Source: Bryum argenteum (Eukaryota > Streptophyta > Bryopsida > Bryales > Bryaceae). From it: 64,000 nt of DNA. The notes beneath the pieces were generated by a model. That model saw nothing but the letters and a program-made list of their open reading frames with translations, was not told the DNA's origin and did no database searches. The stretch is taken from positions 8,882,648-8,946,647 of the forward strand of contig CM073329.1 of assembly GCA_037043015.1 (NCBI GenBank), written 5' to 3'. Below, piece after piece: positions 36,555 to 48,224 of the stretch (position 1 is the stretch's first letter; every line of letters starts with the position of its first letter). The translations under genes and the position numbers were made by a program.

Positions 36555-37589
36555 CTAATTTTGAAACCCGGAATGGGTGCCAACTCTTCCGTGGCTATAT
36601 AAATAACTCAACTACCTGTTGGACTATATATGAGCAGCCTTAATGTTTTTTTTCACAACATCGGTCTTTAATGTAATTGGTGAATTTACTCAAATTATGA
36701 CGCTTCATAAAAAAATGCATCCAATTGCTCACAAAGGCTTGAAAGTTGCATCGAACGATGTACAATGGAGTTTTCAAAAATGAGCCTTTCTGACACCCCT
36801 AAGTAACCCACCAAAAAAAAAATAAAAAAAAATAAAAAAAATAATAATAATTTTTAAAAATGCTTAAAACCTTGTGTTTTAGATTTTTCTTCACTAACAA
36901 TGCTAAAACAACTTGGTCATTGATGTGGATAGACACTTTGTGCCTCCCACATGAATAAGAGAATGGAGCTTAACTAAAGTGCTTGTGAAGGAGAAACTGC
37001 TTCCTTTTGGGTAAAAAGGCACTAAATTTTTGCTTCAATCAAGAAGAACATGAATGTAATTTCAACATTAATGGTTGTTGAAAATATCAATGTAGATGTA
37101 AAACAATGTTGAGAAATGTTAGTTGTCTCTCTACATCTCTACTCATTATAATTTGTCACATATTAATGTAAGAGTACTTGCAATTTGAAACGTGATCAAT
37201 TGCTAATGTTTCTACATCAAATAATCAATAATTATGCAACAATTTAATCGGAGAGCAGTGCTTGTAAATATCATTGCCTCTGTAAGATCATACCTCACAA
37301 GACTCTCAACATGCTCAAAGAAACTCTTGATTTTTAGTTGTCGTGTAGTGATTAATGTGACTTTTCATCTATAATTATTGGATGATGATTAACGTGATTT
37401 TTAATCTTGAGGTGGCATCTTGTGATTGACGTGCTTTTCCATCATCCATCATCACTTGGCGTGTCGATTAATATGACTTCCAATATTCACCTATCATGTC
37501 GTAATATTATTAACATGACTTCCAATATTCAACTCTCATGTCCTGATTGACGTCACATTCAGGTGGAGTGTTGAGATCAACGGGCTTCT
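36555..37589. other. AT-rich region with degenerate repeat leading into minisatellite
   Basis: No gene was seen. From about 37330 the text GTGATTAACGTGACTTTT recurs loosely and may be an older, degenerate part of the following array. Confidence 0.45.
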
Positions 37590-38375
37590 GAACCATTGCG
37601 TGGTGTGTCAATCAACCTGACATTGATCCATTGCGTGGCGTGTCAATCCATCTGACTTTGAACCATTGCGTGGCGTGTCCATCAACTTGACTTTGAACCA
37701 TTGCCTGGCCTGTCAATCCACCTGACTTTGAACCATTGCTTGGAACCATTGTCTAGCGTGTCAATCCACCTAACTTTGAACCATTGCTTGGCGTGCCAAT
37801 CCACCTCACGTTGAACCATTGCATAGCGTATCAATCCACCTGACTTTGAACCATTGCCTGGAACGATTGCTTGGCGTACCAATCCACCTGACATTGAACC
37901 ATTGTTTGGCGTGCCAATCCACCTGACTTTGAACCATTGCTTGGCATGCCAATCCACTTGACTTTGAACCATTGCGTGGGTGACTTTGAACCATTGTCTC
38001 GTAGCCGGTCAATCCACCTGACTTTGAACCATTGCGTGGGTGACTTTGAACCATTGTCTGGTGTAGCGGGTCAATCCACCTGATTTTGAACCATTGCCTA
38101 GAACTATTGTTTAGCGTGTCAATCCACCTGACTTTAAACCATTGCGTAGGTGACTTTGAACCATTGTCTTACGGGTCAGTCCACCTGACTTTGAAACCAT
38201 TGCCTGGAACTATTGTTTGGCGTGTCAATCCACCTAACTTCGAACCATTGCTTGGCGTGCCAATCCACCTGACTTTGAACCATTGCTTGGCGTGCCAATC
38301 CACTTGACTTTGATTCGCTTGTCAATCCACTTGACTTTGAACCATTGCGTGGCGTGTCTATCAACTTGACTTTCA
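37590..38375. repeat. 35-bp minisatellite array
   Basis: About twenty tandem units of roughly 35 bp, built on CAATCCACCTGACTTTGAAC followed by CATTGCTTGGCGTGC, with scattered substitutions, shorter units and insertions. Open frames on both strands cover the array. Because 35 is not a multiple of 3, each frame cycles through three different peptide versions of the same DNA (for example VQSQVDWHAK, FKVRWIGTP, GSMSGGLVRQ), so they are not genes. Confidence 0.92.
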
Positions 38376-38399
38376 CCATTCAACTATCATGTTGTGATT

Positions 38400-39060
38400 A
38401 ATTTTTGAATGGTTATATTCATCTCTATACATATAAAAACACGATTTGCAATTTGTATGTCGGTCCTTGGTGATCCCACCATAAATGCATGGTGATGGTC
38501 ACCATCATCATTTGGTCATAGATACATGGTATGAAGAGTTTTAAAGATTTAGGAGGATTTGTGTGCGTGGAATTTGATTTTTTTTTTAAGAGTTTTTTAG
38601 ATTCCTATAATAACAAGGAGTCGGAAGGGAGACAATAAATGGGAGATCAAGGGAACAACGGAGGAGAACTAGGAATGAGAACAAATGATAGAAACTGGGA
38701 ATGGGGGATGGGAACCAAGAACAAATAATGAGAACTAGGAACAATTGGTGGGAACTAGGAATGAATGATCAGAACTGGAAACGAATGATGGAAACCAATA
38801 AGGGAAGTTGGGAGAGGGGAAATTGGGAACTGAGAACAAAAGATGGGAACCGATGGGATTTTAGAGGTAGGGAACCAGTAAGAAAAAAATGGATAATGGG
38901 GAACGAGAACACAAGATGGGGAACATGGAACAAGTGAACGAGAGAATAGAGGACATGCTACAATTTTTTTTAAACACGGGAAACCAAAAACCAAAACGAG
39001 AACAAAGGACATGCTATAAATCTTAAAAAGCATGGACAACCGAAAAGCAGGGAACTTGCA
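38400..39060 (-). repeat. GTTCCC-rich dispersed repeat, copy 2 (inverted)
   Basis: This is the reverse complement of the repeat at 1-900: GGGAGATCAAGGGAACAACG (near 38640) matches the start of copy 1, followed by a long run of degenerate GGGAACCAAGAACAAAT units. The flank at 38460-38600 also matches the other side of copy 1. Confidence 0.65.
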
Positions 39061-39189
39061 TATTGATTGCATTAACCATTATTTCAACATCACCAAAAAC
39101 CTCCAACTTCGTTTTTAAAACCTAAATTTAGATTTTATACTTTTGAATGTGCGTGTTCGGAGGACACGAGTAAGGACTTGTTGGTATTG

Positions 39190-40041
39190 AAGAGAAGACA
39201 TTGTCAAAAACAAAGTGCCACACATAGAAACAAATGTAGGTTAAATTTTGAGTCATGAGGCGTCATGGATGGGTAACTAATTGCAACATATTCGTACTCA
39301 AATAACACTACGAGAATCTCATTATTTTCACTTTGAAGTGAAAAAGCTAACAATATACTTATTGCTATCAAAAATTACCAACTCCAAAGATGTTTTACAT
39401 TTATCTCAATAAAACTCTTGAACAATAATGGTTGAGAAAAATTTCTTTGCATTTATAATGACCTTGCAATGGTAAAAACCACAAAAAAGTAAAGAAGGGA
39501 AAATGAAAAATCAACCCTTTGCACTCAAATATATGGCTTCTCTTCAATATATATTTAATTTTTGTCAAGGTTTATACCACTAAAATTAGGTTCTCATTGG
39601 AACCCATCCCAGAGAAAAAAGAAAATCCAATGTTGGATGAAGGAGATATAGTTCCTCAGAAAGCATCCATTTACTCACTCTCTTTCAAGATAACAAACAT
39701 TGTAATTTCAATACCAGAAATATTTGGATCAAAAAGTTTCCTACTAGAAAGTTGTCACCACTCATCATAAGACTATAATCAAGTAAAAAGAAATCATGAA
39801 AACATCTATTCCCATAATTGCCTCCCAATGGCAAAACATGCCCCATGTTTGAAAACTCAAAAGCAAGAGTTGCCTTCCCTAAAAATGCATGCCATTTATT
39901 CATACTTCATTGTATTGATCTTTAACCCGACCTAAGTGACATTATCCGATACAAACTCTCCAAGAAGAAGTTACGGCTCTTCAAAGTTCTTGCATTCATC
40001 CAAAATGTCGATTTTTGACATTTGGCCGGGTTAGGGGTTAA
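39190..40041 (-). mobile_element. piggyBac-like MITE, family 1 (copy F3)
   Basis: The right end is GGGTTAGGGGTTAA (TTAA at 40038-40041). Read in reverse, the interior follows copy F1 at 45.3 kb: the segment near 39970 (GTTACGGCTCTTCAAAG), the CCATTTATTCATACTTCATT segment, the ACTTTCTAGT block and the TTTTGAGTCATGAGG block. The left end was not found, so that boundary is approximate. Confidence 0.6.
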
Positions 40042-41171
40042 CATGACTTTCAATTTCTAACTGCCATTTTGTATTGTGTCGTGACTATTATGTTGTGATT
40101 AATGTGACTTACAATCTTTTATTCTCAACCTATTCAATGGTTGTGAGTGATTGTAGCGCTTGATGTCAATATCATTTTGAACGTCATACTTTCAATCAAA
40201 TATTAAATGCCTAGTGTAAAATATTCCAACATCATTTTCAAGATTATATTGCAAGAAGAATTATGTACGACGGAGAATTTGAAAAGTAATTTATTATTTT
40301 AAAACACTTCAAATATTGATGAAGGGATGACAATTACCCCTAGACCAAATTCTTATGAAAACCTAGTGTCCCACCAACACGTTTAAGTATTGGATAAAAC
40401 CCTACAAAACTCAAAAATCCTCGTCCACACAAGACTTCCAATAGTCAATTTTTTATCCTCCTTCCTGAAAGAGAAAGGTAATCGGTTATTTCTAGAGCAA
40501 TCTCAAAATCAGCCGGTTGAATGATATTGAGGGACATGGCCAAAAGAATGGAAATCAGACTGACAAGGCCAAAAGGCTCTGGGCCGGCGTTAAGGGCCAT
40601 AGTAAAATCAACAGCGACCTTTTCTTAGGCAGTACGTACACCAGCCGCAACGTGGCGGCGATTCCACCCAGTGCTGCCAAGTGGGTCGCTGACGCCGACT
40701 GACGCTAACTGCCGCAGACCTATCTATAGCAGTAGGACTGTGAAGAGGGGGCTGGCTAATTGCAGGTCGTGGTACAACAGGGATTTTGCATTTAATTTGG
40801 CCATTACAGTACCGTGTAACGCTGTCTAGTTTCCAATTCTGGTAGGGTAAATGATATTAGTTTAATCTTTTCCCCTTATGTGGGTTAATACTGGCTGGAT
40901 CTCACTGGCCAAGTATAGAACCTCCCCAACAGCTGCTTTCCTGATTTATCATATTGCCGTAGTGGGGCGGTGGTGTTCCATGAGCTTATAATAAATTTTT
41001 GATTTTTGCTTCGTTTTCCTTTTTTGGGACCTCATCTTCCTCCTTCCAACTTGGGAGTGTGGCTATTGATTGCCGGTATGGTGAGAGTCGACAATCGCAG
41101 TCATTAGCAGATTTGCATCCTTTCTTTTGCGTAAAGGAGTCACAAGCGAAGTGTGTTATCATAGCTTGAAG
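40042..41171. other. Spacer with one unrecognised frame
   Basis: A 61-codon open frame at 40517-40702 (including GHSKINSDLFLGSTYTSRNV) lies in a GC-richer patch. It has no family I recognise and no clear gene context. Confidence 0.35.
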
Positions 41172-41418
41172 GGGCGCCTACTAGCGTTTCTGGGAGCCCT
41201 AGTAGCCAATGGGATTTTTTCTTCAAAATCCCTGAAATTTTCCATTTGGACCTCCCGACGGCCGATTTTGATGATTTTGAATTTAAATTTAAGGCAGGCG
41301 ACCCGAGTTTACTCCCGAAGACATACTCCTTGGCATTTACAACCTTTATGATACATCAAAAAGTTAGAGGCTCTTTATCCATCCCCTCCCTTGCCCCCGA
41401 AAAATGCTTGTAGCACTG
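41172..41418 (-). mobile_element. TA-flanked MITE family m2, copy b
   Basis: This matches the reverse complement of 62658-62887. The ends are GCGCCTACTAGCGTTTCTGG and CCGAAAAATGCTTGTAGCAC. The interior shares TCCTTGGCATTT, TACATCAAAAA and CCCTTGCCCCCGAAAAATGC. This copy is more diverged and has lost a clear TA at one end. Confidence 0.6.
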
Positions 41419-41655
41419 ATATGCGGTGATCCAGCTTGAAGCTTTCGGAGTAAGAGCATCCTCAGCCTTCAACAGTCGGAACTTATCGGTTGGTATTGTT
41501 GCGACTGGCTGCCGAGCCTCCAACATGATCTCTTGCTTTCACCACATTGATTGACACTCGATCCAGGCCCTCTCCAAAATAATTAATTGCTGCTCCTTGT
41601 CGACGACTACCTTCCTTTTCCGCCCGCGCACTTTACATAAGTCAACTTCACCCGT
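41419..41655 (-). pseudogene. Coding-like remnant, one in-frame stop, family unknown
   Basis: Read on the minus strand, the segment gives VTGEVDLCKVRGRKRKVVVD, KEQQLIILERAWIECQSMW, then a TGA, then KQEIMLEARQPVATIPTDKF and RLLKAEDALTPKASSWI. Composition and length without other stops look like real former coding sequence. It could come from a retrotransposon gag or a host gene; I recognise no family. Confidence 0.35.
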
Positions 41656-43373
41656 CACCTGCGGATGTTTAGGAAACGGTTCGTAGGCTATGTTGTGATC
41701 CTACCAAGTGACTTCAAGTTGTGTGAAACCCACTTCATTTTTGAGAAGCTACCGCCACACTGCCGTTGGGGTAAATTTTTTATTGCTAGGCATGCTCACA
41801 CCTTTGTCACTTCGTTGTGTTGCGCTCATGATGCTCTAATTGCATCGGATTTGGATACTTCAGGAATTGCAATCTAGTAGAAGAAGGACTCCGGCCTATT
41901 TGAGGTTGGGTTGAATATATTGTTCATTCGACATATCTTTGGATGTATGCTAGGAAGTCGTTTGATACGGATGGTGGGACTACTGGCCGTCCCTTCTCGG
42001 GGTGATCACTACACTAGTTTCTACTTAACCACTAGTGTTTTCAAGGTACTTGGCATAATACCCCCTGAGAGGTTTTTTAGGTGAACAGATACAAGATACA
42101 ACGCAGTCAAGAACCTCTTATCATAGTTGGGTGATCAATGGTTGAAAGCACTACAATGGCAAGGGGAGTAAGACCTACAACCTTCTCGGTGTGGGTGATG
42201 AGTGCAGTGTGGGTGTAAGCGCTAACAACCAAGCTAAGGCCTGTAGTGTCTGATATATTAGGAATTGGAATCTACCCTACATTGACTTAAGTTTAACTCA
42301 ATAATGATTGTCAGCATGAAATTTGACATCTTGTGATTGGCTCAAAGCGATGTAGATTTATAATAGTTAGCCTTCCATTTCACTATAAATTACCCATTTA
42401 TCACATTTATCTCCTCTTGGCAAGTACATATTATAAATTTAACTAGAAGAATTACAACATTTTTTGGCTTTCACTTCCTCACTAAATCCTCTATCCTTGA
42501 CAAAGTTTGCATGTAGTATGCTGAACACTACCCAGGTTACAACTTGATTTCCATAAATCCATCTCGAGAGGGGTTTGTAGTCCTACGTCATTGTTGTTAT
42601 GTCCCGTGGGCATATCACCAAGGGTAAATTGAACATGACTTTATTCACGCCAACCCCACGCACATTAACTGTTCTTTATTTATCAATTTGACTTCTGTAA
42701 AGCTTACCTTTTGGATTTTGGTGGAAAGCAAGTTTTATTAGTTGTCCACAACTTTGTTGGCTTGTAATGCAATTTCAAAATTTGTCATATATCACTAAGT
42801 ACAGTAAAAGAATAAGACACTATCCAAATCTTGCAAAGATAATGAATGACTGCACATGATACATGATGGCTATGCTCGTAGTAGTCGGAGGACCAAATAC
42901 ATCTGTTTGTTTTACTTGGTCGAAGCAATTGGCCGGTTTATTCATCATGAGTTTTTCTGAACGTAAAAAGTATTTTTTTGCAAAAAAGGTATCTGGAGCA
43001 ATCTGAGCATTGACATGAGTTCACTACAGTTGGAGCAGGGCTTGTGGATTTCAGGGGAGTTATTCCACTTTCATGATGAGTTCAGTTATCAATGATATCC
43101 ATGGTAGCTAAGCATGGTACCATCTCTCTCTCATGGTACGTGGAAAAGGACTCCCACAAGCTCCACAATTGTTGCTAATGACTCTTGCATCGCCACGTAA
43201 ACTTTGCGGTTTTCAAATCTATGTCACGGCTTGCTCGACAACACCTCGGCTCAAAGGCGACTTCCCCGTTGGCTCTGGTTTCCTAGAAACACAAGGAAAT
43301 ATTGGGGTTAAACATGAGAATGGTTGCTGCGAGAAGCAACCTAAACTGGGACTTTCTGAATTATTATCATGAT
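41656..43373. other. Intergenic region, no gene seen
   Basis: Short open frames (41665-41877, 43133-43372) match nothing I know. No terminal repeats were defined. Confidence 0.45.
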
Positions 43374-43900
43374 TTAACCCCTTTATGTTCTTGGGGGTAA
43401 TTTTAGCCAAAAAACACAGTTTAGGAAAAAGTATAATAGATGAAATAAAAGCAAACAATTTAGATCTCAATTGTACAAACTTGTGATAGGTGATGTGGAC
43501 CATAACTTGACTTATGAGACCTCATAGATTGCAAGATCATAACAAATTAGTAAGCAAAACATGCTTCAAAAGTCCATCATTTTCACTTTGAAATGAGAAT
43601 ACTACCATCATAAAAATTGCAATAACAAAACTCTAAACTAGAAAGTTGTTTATCTCCATCTTAAAAATACTTTAGTGCCAATAAAATATCTTCGCTTAGA
43701 TAGTAGCCTTCCTATGGTGAAGGCTGCCCCAAAAGTAACAAAGAAATCATAGTCAAAAACTAAACCCTACGCACTCAAGTCCATGGCCTATCTTCGGTAC
43801 ATCTTTGACAAGGTCAAGGTTGCTACCACTAAAACTAGACTATGCTTCAAAAATAAACATGAGATGAAGATAATACGACTTTTTGAGTTGTCATCCAAAT
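43374..43900 (-). mobile_element. piggyBac-like MITE, family 1 (copy F5, one end)
   Basis: The left end is TTAACCCCTTTATG (43374) and continues GGGGGTAATTTTAGCC, matching the reversed right end of copy F1. The interior shares the CATTTTCACTTTGAAATGAG and AACTAGAAAGTTGTT blocks. The other end is lost before copy C at 43958. Confidence 0.6.
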
Positions 43901-43957
43901 CAATTTAGCATTAAGACCTAATGTAAGGCTAGTAACCTACGTACACAGTGGGCCTTA

Positions 43958-44225
43958 TTAACCCCTAAAGATCCACGATGTTTTGGGAGCTTGAAATCCC
44001 AACACTGACCACTATGTACTAATGCGGGTACGTCCAATATTTTTGGAAATTTTTGATAACTTCAACCGTAGGATCTTAAAGTAGACTACCATAGGTAGTA
44101 GTGTGAAAACTATCAACCGTTGGATCATCACTGGATGTGAGATCATAACATTTGAAGTTGACTGTAATTTTTTTTGGCCTTGACCGTAAAAGCGGAATTG
44201 GTGGCCGTGGTCGTTTAGGGGTTAA
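43958..44225 (-). mobile_element. piggyBac-like MITE, family 2 (copy C, short form)
   Basis: TTAACCCCTAAAGATCC at the left and, reversed, TTAACCCCTAAACGACC at the right give a complete 268-bp element flanked by TTAA on both sides. The interior (ATCAACCGTTGGATCATC, GAGATCATAACATTTGAAG) matches the first third of copy B, so it is an internally deleted member of the same family. Confidence 0.75.
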
Positions 44226-45270
44226 GATGAAGGGAGTACCTGTATTCACATTGACTCCTCGATGCAAGAGCACACCACCTTTCTTCCATTACATATAAGA
44301 TTCCACGAATATAAGGACGTACAACATTGTGCCTCTTTTTGGGAGGGTCAAGTTTTTACAGCATTCCACCTTATCATTACACGAAGCTGTGTTTCCCAAG
44401 GAACTCCGGTGTCATGCTCGCTCAGAAAAAAGGGTCATTCAACATACTTCTTTAATTGTTCTTTCCAATCAGAGTGCGGAATTCCTGGTGCATCTTCTTC
44501 CTACCTGGGGTGCAAGTCCTAAGGTAGAATGACCTTAAACCACGCAAATAAGAGATTCAGCATGGTTGTGGACCTCGTGTGTACTGTTTGTAATTTTTCT
44601 TGGATGGGAAAACACGAGGGAGAGTGAATGCAAAAATTTCGAAAATAAAATAGCAAAAATTGAATTTACTACAAATTTTTGAAGTCAAAAAGTTTACATG
44701 ACCTTAAAGTGATCAGTAGACTCTCCTTTTTATCCGGCAGACCAATACTTTGTGGCAGTCACACATGTAGCTAAAACCGTGCAAATTAGAGTTGATGAAC
44801 CATGAACAATGAACCATTCACCTCCCTACACAATGCCATATCGAGTCACTGTGCACCCTCAGATTTTCACAACTGCTGTGTGTGCAATAAGGTCCACGCC
44901 ATGGACGGCTCCAGGCCCTGCGCTTCGGGGGGCCGCACGGTTTTAGGTCATTCTACCTTAGTCTTAGTCAGTCAGAGCGCTCTCTCTTTTTTACGATTCT
45001 TGGTTGTACCAAACCAAGCCGATAAATTCTGTATCTGGGAACGTTGAATACATTGTGGCATGGGTTTCTTGTTGTATTTGATGTATCATGATGTTGCACT
45101 TTGTTGCTTTTATGCCTCGCCTGCCATGGAACAGGAGTCATGCAGATTTTGCAAGGGGAGACATTCCATCAACCATTCCGAATTCCGAAAGTGCAACAGG
45201 AGACACAAGGACGATACGCTTCTTAGGCCTTGTCCTCTACTACGAAAGAGGACAACTCTTAGGTTGCAAC
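44226..45270. other. Intergenic region with unrecognised frames
   Basis: Several short open frames overlap (44262-44532, 44802-45047, 45060-45281). The last includes CRFCKGRHSINHSEFRKCN, which has finger-like Cys/His spacing but is too short to assign. Confidence 0.4.
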
Positions 45271-46251
45271 TTAACCCCTAAACGTCCCTAGTGTCGAAAA
45301 ACGACATTTTGGATGAAGGGCAGAAACTTTGAAGAGCCATAACTTCTTCATCCGGACTCCGTTTTTGACGAAATCACTTGGGTTGGGTCCCAAATTAAGT
45401 CTAGTTTGTGTGGTACAAATTGCAGACCCATACAATGAAGTATGAATTAATGGAATGCATTTTAGTGACAGCAGCTTTTGGTTTTGAGATTTCAAACATT
45501 GGGCATGTTTCACCATTGCAAGCCAATTATGCAAAACCAAAAATAGTTTTTCATGATTTTTTTTTACATAAGTATGATCTTTAGATGTATTCTAACAACT
45601 TTCTAGTTGCAAGTTTTTTGATCCAAATAACTTTGCTAGTGGATTTGCAATGATGTTTCTACAATGAAAAAAGCGAAAAAATGGATGATTTTTGAGGAGC
45701 TAGATCTCCTTCATCCACCGTTAGATTTCGACTTTATTCTTTGGGATAGATTCCAATCATAGTCTATTTTAAGTGGTAGAAACCTCAACCTAATTGAAGA
45801 TGTATTGAAGATAGGGCATGGATTTGAGTGCAAAGAGTCTAGTTTTGGACTATTTTTCCTTTGTAAATTTTGAGGCAGTTTTCACCATTGGAAGGCTACT
45901 ATTTGAGCCAAGATATTTTTTTGATGAATTCTTTTGGTACAGAAGTGTTTTTGAGATGAAGATGAACAACTTTCTAGTTGGTGATTTTTTGATTGCAAAT
46001 TTCATGTTGGTAGTATTTTCACTTCAAAGTGGAAATGATGGTATTTTGTAGCCTGTTTTGCGCACTAATACGTTAGGATCTCCCAATCTATGAGGTCCCA
46101 TGAGTCAAGTTTTGGCCCACATGATCTACTACAAGTCTATTACAAGTTTGTACGGTTAAGATCGGAATAGCTTATCTTTATTTTCATCTATATCACTTTT
46201 TTTAAAAATGAGTTTTTGGCTAAAAATACCCCAAGGACGTTTAGGGGTTAA
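45271..46251 (+). mobile_element. piggyBac-like MITE, family 1 (copy F1, complete)
   Basis: Both ends read TTAACCCCTAAACGTCC as perfect 17-bp inverted repeats (TTAA at 45271-45274 and 46248-46251). The element is 981 bp with no transposase frame. Parts recur at 39.2-40.0, 43.4-43.9, 52.3-52.9 and 61.5-62.0 kb, which defines the family. Conserved interior landmarks are the AACTTCTTCAT segment near 45340, GGTTGGGTCCCAAAT and CATTGCAAGCCAATTA. TTAA-flanked CCC ends match piggyBac rules. Confidence 0.8.
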
Positions 46252-46914
46252 GTTTTTGGAGGGTCACATGGTCAAAGGAAATGTAAACGTTGAACATGAT
46301 AAACGAACAAAAGATTTGATTAAATTTTCTCTTAAGATTTGTGCAGCTAAAGCTGACCCCTAAAGCTCCTTTACAACCAAAAGGGCTCTATGTGAATATA
46401 TTTATTTTATTTTTGACCAATCGATGTATTCATTCTTTTTTATTCTCTATTTCACTCTTATTTTTTTGCTTTGTGGGATTGTGGGTTACCTAGATGAAGG
46501 GTATAATGTTAGTGTTTTTGGCTACAACTTGGTGTCAATGTGGCAATACATAGAAGGTGTAAGTGGTAAGATTTGTAAAGCCAAAGTTTGAAGTTGAGTA
46601 TTCTAAAATAATTCTTGGGTTACCAGCCAAAATGGGGCAATTTAATTTTTTTATTTTTTGAAATTTATAAGGGAATATGTTATCAACCAAATCATTATTC
46701 ACTATCCCAAGTGTTCTAAGTTGAACCAAGTTCAATCTTCACAATGCCCCAAAAAACTTGGGAGACAAACTTTGGATGTTTTGATCTCTCAAATGGTAAA
46801 CATCCAACGATCAATGTTTGGAGCAATAATTAAAATTAGTTTTAGGTATAAGATCTTATGGTTGGAAGTTCTACAACAGGAATATAAATTGATTCTCAAC
46901 CCGAAGAGTGCATA
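46252..46914. other. AT-rich spacer between MITEs
   Basis: No gene was seen. A lone terminus-like ACCCCTAAAGCTCC at about 46361 could be the degraded left end of the next element. Confidence 0.4.
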
Positions 46915-47580
46915 GAGGTAGAAAATCACAGTTTTGAAGTTTCAAGCTTCCAAGAACAGACAATGAGCTTCAAGGGCCAACTTTAGGTGTTTTTGAGCCT
47001 TCAAAACCAAAAACTTGCAATTCTTAATTACTTTGTATAAGTTGAGGCATGATTCAATATTTTTTACTCTTTATGAGTTTCCAACTAAAAGATCTCCAAA
47101 ATGACTGCTTGCACTTACACCACATCAAATTTCAACTGTTGGATCTTTATCAGTTTGTGAGATCATAACATTCAAACTTCATGTGTCAAGTTTTTTTTTG
47201 CAAACTTTGAAGCTTGCTCTTGGAGCTTCGAAGGCTCCCCTTGTAAAACTAATAAGAGTTTGAACTTGAATCTTTTGAAAATTTGACTAGTAGTCTCATT
47301 ATAAACATATTTCCAAAAAGAAGTATTTTAAAAATACTAACAGAAAATTAATTTTGCTGCCTCATTTGAGCTCAAAAACTCAAAAGTAGCATTAAAAAAA
47401 TTCCTAGTCTAGATTTGACTTTGCGAACCTTCACACACACACACACACACCTTGTAGTATAGCAAACATACAATAAAATCTGATGCAAAAAATATTAATT
47501 CTAACCCCTTCATCTAGATTGCCCAAAAGCGCAAAAACCCATTCCAGGTTGCTTAGGCATTTAGGGTTAATAAAACTTGT
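46915..47580 (-). mobile_element. piggyBac-like MITE, family 2 (copy D, diverged)
   Basis: The segment tracks copy B in order: TTTCAACTGTTGGATC, GAGATCATAACATTCAAAC, GTCAAGTTTTTTTTTGCAAA, ACCTTGTAGTATAGCAAACA, TTCATCTAGATTGCCC. The right end is TTAGGGTTAA (TTAA at 47577-47580). A (CA)n run lies at 47434-47450. The left end is unresolved. Confidence 0.6.
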
Positions 47581-48224
47581 AGGTATATCAATTGAGCACT
47601 TTCAAACAAGATCCTACTCTTAAATCTCTCAAATCCAAGTTTTAAATGAAATCCTCACTGTTTGCTTGTAGGAAACTTTACAACGACATTGTGTTGGCCG
47701 ACTTGACTTTACAGGGTACGTTGAGAAGCAAGCAAATTATAGAAATGACTGTTTGTACGGGGAGATGCAAAAGAATGTGGTTCGTGAGACGAGATCAAAG
47801 CATGATCACTGATTCTCCTGCACAGGAATTGCACAACCAACACATTCTCTCCACAATATCTGCGCAATTACTAGCAATGCCTCACTTTAGACTTCCTTTT
47901 TCTAAAACTTAAATGATGCTAGCTAGAAGATTCACTTCATCGTGCACTCACAACGGATGTCTAAGATCTACACTAAAGTTTTTCCTTTTGAAAAGAAAAA
48001 AGATCTTCAATATGAATCGAAGACAGAAAGAAAGAAAAGCAAAAGCTACGGGAAAAATATTAATTACTCCTTTTACAAGAGCCATGTGCAACAATGAGTT
48101 TTTATTCTCATTGATCATGATCAACTTTCAGACTATTACATTTCTTTCTCTAATACATGTATGAATACCTTCACCGATTCTTAAAGCACGGTGCACAAGT
48201 TTTTGTAGTAAATGACTCCAACTT
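47581..48224. other. Spacer, no gene seen
   Basis: Open frames at 47646-47912 and 47913-48164 match no known family. Confidence 0.4.

Noticed and set aside
37590-38375. CRISPR array
   Set aside because: Units are contiguous without unique spacers, and the window is plant nuclear DNA.
37682-38379. Long open frames with repeated VQSQVDW-type peptides
   Set aside because: They read a 35-bp tandem repeat in rotating frames; the repeat explains them fully.
45060-45281. Zinc-finger protein (CRFCKGRHSINHSEFRKCN)
   Set aside because: The Cys/His spacing is suggestive, but the frame is short, isolated and runs into a MITE end.
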